From an uncultured Collinsella sp. (GTDB taxonomy: Bacteria; Actinomycetota; Coriobacteriia; Coriobacteriales; Coriobacteriaceae): 8,400 bases of DNA. Position 1 is the first letter of the stretch, and every line of letters starts with the position of its first letter. The notes beneath the pieces are model-generated. The model saw nothing but the letters and a program-made list of their open reading frames with translations, did not search any database and was not told where the DNA came from. The position numbers were made by a program, and so were the translations under genes. Positions 1-4,822 of the stretch are shown here, in pieces. The stretch spans positions 1 through 8,400 of the forward strand of contig CAJJYO010000059.1 in NCBI GenBank assembly GCA_905197385.1, written 5' to 3'.

Positions 1-419
1 AGGCGTTCCTCGACCAGATCGTCAGCGTATCACCTTAGGGAAGGGCGCGTGCTCAAGACTCAGCATCGAGGACGCACGCGCCAAGCTCAAGCGTATCACC
101 TTGGGGAAGGGCGCGTGCTCAAGACGAAAGGGAACAAACGAAAGAAAGGAACTCCAGCGTATCACCTTGGGGAAGGGCGCGTGCTCAAGACACAGGCTCC
201 TACAACGGCTCCGCGCTGGAGAGCGTATCACCTTGGTGAAGGGCGCGTGCTCAAGACTTGCCGTTCTTTCGACCCATGATCCAGAGCAGCGTATCGCCTT
301 GGGGAAGGCCGCGTGCTCAAGAACAATGAATGGCACTCTGCTAGGGCACTTACAGCGTATCACCTTGGGGAAGGGCGCGTGCTCAAGACTGCGCGATGCA
401 GCTTGCAATTATGCCCGTT
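1..419 (-). CRISPR. Type II-C CRISPR array, cas9-proximal end, continuing off the left edge
   Basis: Six 36-nt repeats lie at 24-59, 90-125, 156-191, 222-257, 288-323 and 354-389, separated by six spacers of exactly 30 nt (60-89, 126-155, 192-221, 258-287, 324-353, 390-419). Bases 1-23 are part of another spacer, so the array extends beyond the window. Copies 2, 3 and 6 are identical. Copy 1 differs at 37, copy 4 at 237, and copy 5 at 296, 309 and 323. Read on the minus strand the repeat begins GTCTTGAGCACG and ends GGTGATACGCT, the usual polarity of type II repeats (GTY start), so crRNAs should come from the minus strand, the same strand as cas9. The repeat end contains TG-A-TACGCT, an extended -10 pattern like that inside Neisseria and Campylobacter II-C repeats, where each repeat starts its own crRNA within the next spacer. 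The crRNA orientation is an inference; the repeat and spacer structure is seen directly. Confidence 0.98.
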
Positions 420-492
420 AACGTATCGCCATGGGGAGCGTATATGGCATAGAGGCGAAGGTTCTCAACCGATTGCATTTATGGGTCTATGC

Positions 493-520
493 GTTATAAA
501 GGGCAACAAGGAATAAGCAA
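493..520 (-). promoter_or_regulatory. Candidate promoter reading into the CRISPR array
   Basis: On the minus strand TTGCTT (515-520) and TATAAC (493-498) are spaced by 16 bases. They lie downstream of the cas9 terminator and point toward the degenerate repeat and the array. The -10 matches consensus at five of six positions, the -35 at only three. The same stretch also offers a plus-strand TTGCAT/TATAAA pair, so direction is not certain. Confidence 0.3.
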
Positions 521-555
521 AAGCCCCACACGATTAAGCAAGAAATGTGCGGGGC
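512..555 (-). terminator. Rho-independent terminator of cas9
   Basis: On the minus strand, 11 bases after the cas9 stop, GCCCCGCAC (547-555) pairs with GTGTGGGGC (523-531) over nine base pairs including one G-U. The loop is 15 nt, and TTTTGCTTATT follows. On the plus strand the G-U becomes an A-C mismatch and no real T run follows, so the hairpin acts best on cas9 transcripts. Confidence 0.75.
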
Positions 556-566
556 AAGCAGCTGCT

Positions 567-3500
567 TTACTTGATGGGTGATTCTCGAACAACAAAGGGT
601 GACATGTCGTTGCTTAGTTTTCCAACGGTAGGGCAACTTATTTTAATTCGAGTAAGCCTGTCTACAAAGGACCAGTTGGCGTTATCGATGTTGTAGCCAC
701 TAAACCGCCCCACAAAATCGCCGATTTGCACCAGATCGCCCAGATATATCTCCAGCGGCGGTTTTTTCATAGCGCTTTCCGGCACGGGCTTCCAGGCTTT
801 TCGACCGGTGTGCGCTTTCGCAATCCTGGGCACATACGTTCCATCCTTAAGTGCAGGAATATCCGCCTTATAGACGGGGTCCGCGTACCAAGCGCCCTGC
901 CCCTTCTTGGCCTCCGGGTCATGCCAGAGCCTCAGGCACAACATCTCGCTCACCTTGATGACCGACTTCTCGTCTGCCGACACAACGGCGTTGCCCATGA
1001 CGATGTCCTTATCGGAGCTCGCCTTGCGAGCAATGTCTTTGCCCTGTGCATTAACGCCGGCATAGCGATAGACCGTTTGCTCGAACAACTCGCCCTTTCC
1101 CTTGCGCGGAACAAAGCGTGTGGGTACGACGAAATCGTGCGCCGCGCGTACTTCGTTCGCAAAGGTTTCCCAGGGCATAACACTTTCGAGAGCCTTCATG
1201 ATGGCATCGCGGCGTTGGGTCTCGTCCATACCTCTGGTTATGTTCCAGTGCGTCTCTTGGTTGATTCGAGCAGTTTTAATCACGAGGCTTCGACTACATG
1301 CTGCAATCACACAAGCATCGGTGGCATGGTGACGATCGTCCGAGCGGTCTTTTTCGCCATTCGAACCAAAGTTAAGCCCCCACCTGCGACGCAGCCATGC
1401 GGTCGCTCTGCCAGTGGTGGGAACAACATGTGCCTTTGCGCCATCATCGGGGAACAGTAGGCAGTCTGCGAGGTAAGCGCATACTTCTCGCGACATATAG
1501 GCGGTGTCGGTGAAGCTGCGTGCTAAGAATTCGCCTTCCTTGGTATCAAGGTCTTTTTCCAGCAGGAAGTTCTTTTTGCGACGACTGAGTTTCTGGTTTT
1601 CCTGAACGCGACGCTCAAAAGCATCCCATGAAGGCGCGCCGTCGTGGGACATCCATTCGTAAGGCGTCTGTTCGCGTTTGTCCTGATTGCTTTTGGCGAG
1701 GACTAGGACTTTGTTGTTGCGAGAGTTTTCTCCCGTGCGAGAGAACGGCAGGATGTGGTCAATCTGCGTGTAGGTGTCGTCGCTAATTAGGCGATCGACT
1801 TCGATTTTAGCGCCCGTGTAAAGGTCGAAGCATTCCTGCTCTTCCCACAGGCGGTACTTCTCTATCTGTTTGCCCGTGACCTCATCTGCCGTGCAGCCAC
1901 GCAGTTCAGCGATTTGCCCGGCAATGCGCTCGCGATTTTTCTCGTTCTTCTTATTGGCCTTGGCAATCTCGTCTTTTGCGCGCTGAGGCAACCTGAGCTC
2001 TCGATCAAGCTCAACGTGGATTTCGTTTGGCACGCCCCACTTGCGGCAGATGGCGTTGACCACTTTTCGCATTTGCGACATGGCGCGAATGACGACGGGA
2101 TTGTTATTTGTCCGACCGGTACGTTCGATCCAGGTCTCATAGGGCATCAGGCGATCGGAGCGCTCGAGCTGGGCGCCAGCGATGCGAAGTCCCAGCAGGC
2201 CACAGTCATTTTCGGCCTGCGTAAGGTTGAGGACCTCGGGCTCCTCGAGGCAATCGAGCAGCATGTCGAGTGCTTTTTTGGAACGGTTGCCATAGCCGTT
2301 AAGAGCTTTGGATGAATAGGGAAGCCTACAAAGCGCCTCGATCTCCGCTTCCGAAAGCGGTAGCCCCTGAAGCTGCTCTTGGAGTACGGGGAGAGCTGAA
2401 GAGTATGCCACCGCCTCCATAACGGCATCGGCGAGATTGCGGTCATCGCGCAAACGCTGCAGGAGAATGGGGTTGGCCGCATTGAGGGTATTGCGGAGCA
2501 CGCGCCATCCCTTGGGCTTGTACACCTCGCGCGTTTTTTCGTCGGCAGCTGGAACTCCCTTAAAGTAATCGCCGGAACTAAGGTCGAGCGCTTTTCGGAG
2601 GGCGCCGAATTTAACAGCACAATCTTTGTTGTCTCGAATTGGCTCGCACGAGAACAGGATCGCAATGCACTCATCGCGCTCCGTAGCGCTCAGGGCGCGA
2701 GAGGTCCCGTTTTCGTGGATGATGGTGATGTTGCCGAGTGCTCCATAGGCTGAAACAAGTTCGCTCGTAAGCGTGCAGCGTGCGGCTCGTTTTTCTGTTG
2801 GGAAGTATGAGCAGTGGCCAACGAGGTCGTACGTGCGGCGGTCGAAGTCTTTGCGCGAACGCTCCCAATCGCAAACCTCGATATATGCGGCCTCAAATTC
2901 CGGCGAAGCGTATTTGGAGCCAAAGGAGCGTTGAGCATCAAATAGGATATGAGTTTCTTCGATAAGCTGGGCGTGCGTTACACACTTGTCGTAATTGCCG
3001 CCACGATTGCGACTTTGAGGCTGCTGAGCGAGCCATTTGCCAACGGTACGGCACGAGGTCTCCGCAATTGCTTCCTTGTTGGCTGCAAGGGCGGATAGAA
3101 CCTTGCCGCCTTCGCTTGATTTATCCTGACTGCCTTCTCCGTGGGGGATGTATCCACGGCGCTTGCAGAGGGAGTATAGGACTAGCGCCCACTCGCGATC
3201 GTTGAGCAGGCGGTCAAGACCATCAACGCGAAGCTTGAGCGGCTGCTTGTCGCCTTTTGTGGTGTGGAAGTACTCTTTGGTGGCGTCTTGGGAGATGAGG
3301 CCATAAGCCTTGAGGATTTGGAGACAGTGCTTCAAGCGCGCCTGGGTACGGTCAATGTTTCGACGGGTAGAGCGGAAGCCCCTGCGAATAACCGCAAGAC
3401 TTTGGCCCGTTTTAGGATGAGTTGGAGAGTCAAATAATCTGACGCCCAAATCCAGGATTTCATGATTGGCTGTGTCGATAAGTGCGAATCCGCAGCTTGC

Positions 3501-3578
3501 AATTCCTGGATCCATGCCAAGCACAAGATGCCTGGGAAGTCCGAGCTTCCCAATTTCGCGATTGATGGTGATCTCCAT
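567..3578 (-). CDS. cas9: CRISPR-associated endonuclease Cas9, small type II-C form
   Basis: RNA-guided double-strand DNA nuclease that uses crRNA and tracrRNA to cut invading DNA. The protein has 1003 aa, at the small end of the usual II-C range of about 1000-1100. RuvC-I is GMDPGIASCGFAL with catalytic D23. An arginine-rich bridge helix follows at about 60-90, then the REC region to about 500. RuvC-II is IHVELDREL with E523. The HNH domain (about 580-650) has IDHILPFSRT with H608, and N622 and N631. RuvC-III is DDRHHATDA with H751 and D754. The C-terminal 200 residues should be the WED and PAM-interacting part. All nuclease residues are present and no frameshift is seen, so it should be active. 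An in-frame ATG at 3620 would add 14 residues, but only the ATG at 3578 has a purine-rich ribosome site (GAGAGGGG, ending 6-7 bases upstream). No cas1 or cas2 follows: the gene ends in its own terminator before the array. Its base composition looks less GC-rich than the ABC genes to the right, which suits acquisition by transfer. Confidence 0.97.
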   Translation of the reverse strand: MEITINREIGKLGLPRHLVLGMDPGIASCGFALIDTANHEILDLGVRLFDSPTHPKTGQSLAVIRRGFRSTRRNIDRTQARLKHCLQILKAYGLISQDATKEYFHTTKGDKQPLKLRVDGLDRLLNDREWALVLYSLCKRRGYIPHGEGSQDKSSEGGKVLSALAANKEAIAETSCRTVGKWLAQQPQSRNRGGNYDKCVTHAQLIEETHILFDAQRSFGSKYASPEFEAAYIEVCDWERSRKDFDRRTYDLVGHCSYFPTEKRAARCTLTSELVSAYGALGNITIIHENGTSRALSATERDECIAILFSCEPIRDNKDCAVKFGALRKALDLSSGDYFKGVPAADEKTREVYKPKGWRVLRNTLNAANPILLQRLRDDRNLADAVMEAVAYSSALPVLQEQLQGLPLSEAEIEALCRLPYSSKALNGYGNRSKKALDMLLDCLEEPEVLNLTQAENDCGLLGLRIAGAQLERSDRLMPYETWIERTGRTNNNPVVIRAMSQMRKVVNAICRKWGVPNEIHVELDRELRLPQRAKDEIAKANKKNEKNRERIAGQIAELRGCTADEVTGKQIEKYRLWEEQECFDLYTGAKIEVDRLISDDTYTQIDHILPFSRTGENSRNNKVLVLAKSNQDKREQTPYEWMSHDGAPSWDAFERRVQENQKLSRRKKNFLLEKDLDTKEGEFLARSFTDTAYMSREVCAYLADCLLFPDDGAKAHVVPTTGRATAWLRRRWGLNFGSNGEKDRSDDRHHATDACVIAACSRSLVIKTARINQETHWNITRGMDETQRRDAIMKALESVMPWETFANEVRAAHDFVVPTRFVPRKGKGELFEQTVYRYAGVNAQGKDIARKASSDKDIVMGNAVVSADEKSVIKVSEMLCLRLWHDPEAKKGQGAWYADPVYKADIPALKDGTYVPRIAKAHTGRKAWKPVPESAMKKPPLEIYLGDLVQIGDFVGRFSGYNIDNANWSFVDRLTRIKISCPTVGKLSNDMSPFVVRESPIK

Positions 3579-3683
3579 GGAGCACCCCTCTCTAATAAGA
3601 ACTCTAGAGAACAGTACCATCGCGTGGGGACATGGGCCGAGCTTGTTAGCCGAGCGGTCATTTTGTTAGGCAAATGGAAATGA

Positions 3684-3689
3684 TTTATA
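3684..3689 (-). promoter_or_regulatory. Possible -10 box of a local cas9 promoter
   Basis: On the minus strand TGTATAAATC contains TATAAA, five of six consensus bases, about 105 bases upstream of the cas9 ATG. No good -35 box is found 16-18 bases before it. Downstream, in the would-be leader, TTGTTAGCC (3643-3651) and TTGTTAGGC (3663-3671) form a direct repeat with a 20-bp period. Confidence 0.3.
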
Positions 3690-3705
3690 CAGCCTTACAT
3701 ATCGG

Positions 3706-3843
3706 TTACCGGATGATGCCGTTTGTTGAAATTGAATCCCGACTGAATCCCGCCCTGAGATTGAATGGCGGGACAGTTACGATGCTCGGCTTGCTTGCAG
3801 GTTTGTAGAGCTCCTTGCATTCTTTCTTAAAGTCGAACGCCAT
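3706..3843 (-). pseudogene. 5' stump of a GyrI-like domain protein gene
   Basis: A 45-codon frame starts MAFDFKKECKELYKP and continues through SKPSIVTVPPFN. I recognise this as the typical start of a family of GyrI-like (AraC effector-binding-like, small-molecule-binding) proteins, which normally run to about 200 residues. After N28 the likeness stops (LRAGFSRDSISTNGIIR) and a TAA follows at 3706-3708. The start is convincing: AGAAAGGCGG lies eight bases before the ATG, and a promoter with a LexA box is in place. The gene has therefore lost its body, most likely by deletion or by arrival of the cas9 segment near 3759. E. coli sbmC/gyrI, a gyrase-protecting member of the wider family, is an SOS gene, which fits the LexA box here. 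The family call rests on about 28 residues recognised by eye; a native short ORF cannot be fully excluded. Confidence 0.6.
3742..3777. repeat. Hairpin in the GyrI-like stump
   Basis: ACTG, a two-base bulge and TCCCGCC (3742-3754) face GGCGGGA and CAGT (3767-3777) across a 12-nt loop, giving 11 base pairs. Neither strand has a T run after it, so it does not look like a terminator. It spans the point where likeness to GyrI-like proteins ends and may mark a junction. An 11-base-period repeat of TGAATCCC (3733-3740 and 3744-3751) overlaps its left arm. Confidence 0.6.
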
Positions 3844-3884
3844 GTTGGCCGCCTTTCTGCGTATTGGCCTGCTTAGATAGCGGA

Positions 3885-3913
3885 ATCATATCATAGAAAC
3901 GAACAGCTGTTCG
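3885..3913 (-). promoter_or_regulatory. LexA-controlled (SOS) promoter
   Basis: CGAACAGCTGTTCG (3900-3913) is a perfect 14-bp palindrome and an exact match to the Gram-positive and actinobacterial LexA box CGAAC-N4-GTTCG. On the minus strand TATGAT follows twice (3890-3895 and 3885-3890). With the second -10, CGAACA (3908-3913) would be a -35 region at 17-bp spacing, so bound LexA would cover the promoter. The predicted start near 3878 leaves about 35 bases to the ATG of the GyrI-like stump. The box is seen directly; LexA binding is inferred. No fitting -10 lies on the plus side. Confidence 0.7.
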
Positions 3914-4115
3914 AATGAGTTGGCTGACAGATTGAGATGCGTGCGTTGTGTTTGGCGGTCGGCCTGACCCCGTCGATGATTTCTCTGCCTCCCCGGCGCC
4001 TCATCTATAGCTGCCGTTTCCCCCATATAAAACCTGCCAAAATAAACCTGTCCCTTTTTGGTCGGTGCGAAATGGGTAATACTAAAGAGTTATCCGACCA
4101 GATGGGAATTAATCG
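3914..4115. other. Intergenic region between SOS promoter and ABC operon
   Basis: No gene is supported here. Short frames on both strands have no recognisable product and no convincing ribosome site. The part nearest the ABC gene holds one copy of the 35-bp inverted repeat. A plus-strand TATAAA (4026-4031) could be a -10 box for the operon but has no good -35 box, so I do not call a promoter. Confidence 0.5.
4027..4061 (-). repeat. 35-bp dispersed repeat, upstream inverted copy
   Basis: This stretch is the exact reverse complement of 7593-7627, on the other side of the ABC operon. It contains CCTGCCAAAA (4033-4042) facing TTTTGGTCGG (4055-4064). The pairing is slightly impaired compared with the downstream copy: as plus-strand RNA, one mismatch and one G-U in ten pairs. 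Its T run lies on the minus-strand side. On the plus strand it would sit in the untranslated leader of the ABC operon and might attenuate it. Confidence 0.9.
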
Positions 4116-4817
4116 ATGGCCTATATCGAATTCAAAGACGTCATCAAAGCATACGGCGAGGGCGACGCCCGCATTCATGCGCTCGACGGCGCGAGCTTTA
4201 CGGTCGAGCGCGGCGAGCTCGCCATCATTCTGGGTGCTTCGGGTGCCGGCAAGACCACGGCGCTCAACATTCTAGGCGGCATGGATACGGCGACCTCCGG
4301 CACCGTGACGGTGGACGGGCGCGACGTGAGCTCCGCCAACGAGGCGCAGCTCGTGGAATACCGCCGCGCCGACGTCGGCTTTGTCTTCCAGTTCTACAAT
4401 CTGGTCCCCAACCTGACGGCGCTCGAAAACGTCGAGCTCGCGGCGCAAATCTGCCCCGATTCGCTCGATGCCGAGCAAACGCTTTGCCAGGTTGGCCTGG
4501 GCGAGCGCCTCGCCAACTTCCCCGCGCAGCTTTCGGGCGGCGAGCAGCAGCGCGTGTCCATCGCCCGCGCGCTGGCCAAGAACCCCAAGCTGCTTTTGTG
4601 CGACGAGCCCACGGGTGCACTCGACTACAAAACCGGCAAGCAGATCTTGCAGTTGCTACAGGACACCTGCCGCAAGCAGGACATCACGGTCATTATCATC
4701 ACCCACAACTCCGCGCTGGCGCCCATGGCCGATCGCCTGATCCGCTTTAAGAGCGGCCGCGTGGAGAGCGAGACGGTCCAGCAAAATCCCGTGCCTATCG
4801 AGACGATCGAGTGGTAG
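4116..4817 (+). CDS. ABC transporter ATP-binding protein, MacB/LolD/FtsE-like
   Basis: Cytoplasmic ATPase subunit that drives the FtsX-type permease encoded next to it. The protein has 233 aa, the normal length for this family. Motifs in order are: Walker [10 protein letters not shown] (40-48), Q-loop Q92 in [10 protein letters not shown], signature LSGGEQQR (139-146), Walker B LLLCDE (159-164), D-loop GALD (167-170) and H-loop H197 in ITHN. The spacing and the [15 protein letters not shown] segment are typical of the MacB/LolD group, which acts on lipoproteins, peptides or antibiotics by mechanical transmission rather than classical import. The start at 4116 has GGGA eight bases upstream. 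The stop at 4817 is five bases before the ATG of the permease, so the two are translationally coupled. The substrate cannot be told from sequence: no sensor kinase or regulator gene lies beside it, and no membrane-fusion protein is encoded in the window. Confidence 0.96.
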   Translation: MAYIEFKDVIKAYGEGDARIHALDGASFTVERGELAIILGASGAGKTTALNILGGMDTATSGTVTVDGRDVSSANEAQLVEYRRADVGFVFQFYNLVPNLTALENVELAAQICPDSLDAEQTLCQVGLGERLANFPAQLSGGEQQRVSIARALAKNPKLLLCDEPTGALDYKTGKQILQLLQDTCRKQDITVIIITHNSALAPMADRLIRFKSGRVESETVQQNPVPIETIEW

Positions 4818-4822
4818 CGCCC

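Larger units (their letters stand above)
420..555 (+). ncRNA. Candidate tracrRNA with anti-repeat; otherwise a decayed terminal repeat
   Basis: At exactly one spacer length after the last good repeat, bases 420-437 match the first 18 repeat bases at 15 positions, and GTTCTCAA (461-468) resembles the GTGCTCAA near the repeat's end. The middle is replaced and about 15 nt longer. As plus-strand RNA, 420-437 can pair with the 3' half of the crRNA repeat at 16 of 18 positions including one G-U. GGCG (454-457) can pair with CGCC and CTCAA (464-468) with TTGAG of its 5' half, leaving a bulge, as in type II anti-repeats. The tail would contain a small GCAT/ATGC hairpin and end at the hairpin 523-555. 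Weak points are that the first three crRNA bases next to the guide find no partner, and that the plus-strand hairpin has an A-C mismatch and a poor U tract. A plain degenerate terminal repeat explains part of this equally well. No better anti-repeat was found elsewhere in the window. Confidence 0.4.

Noticed and set aside
398..410. Spacer at 390-419 shares 13 bases (GCAGCTTGCAATT) with cas9 at 3492-3504, suggesting self-regulation like the long tracrRNA of type II-A
   Set aside because: The match lies in the middle of the guide and the eight bases nearest the repeat, where the type II seed sits, do not match. A chance match of this length in the window is uncommon but not remarkable.
49..516. 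Open frames through the CRISPR repeats on both strands
   Set aside because: The 36+30 nt unit is a multiple of three, so frames stay open by periodicity. The repeated peptides are simply translated repeats.
726..1460. A 244-codon plus-strand frame opposite cas9
   Set aside because: It is antisense to conserved RuvC-III and C-terminal Cas9 sequence, with no family likeness and no ribosome site.
3612..3645. Repeat-like string around GTGGGGACATGGGC as an alternative anti-repeat upstream of cas9
   Set aside because: Only short blocks agree, the CTCAAGAC part needed next to the guide is missing, and no tracrRNA-like tail or terminator follows.
3937..4275. A 112-codon plus-strand frame before the ABC ATPase
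   Set aside because: It runs through the 35-bp repeat and out of frame into the ATPase gene, so it is an artefact of these sequences.
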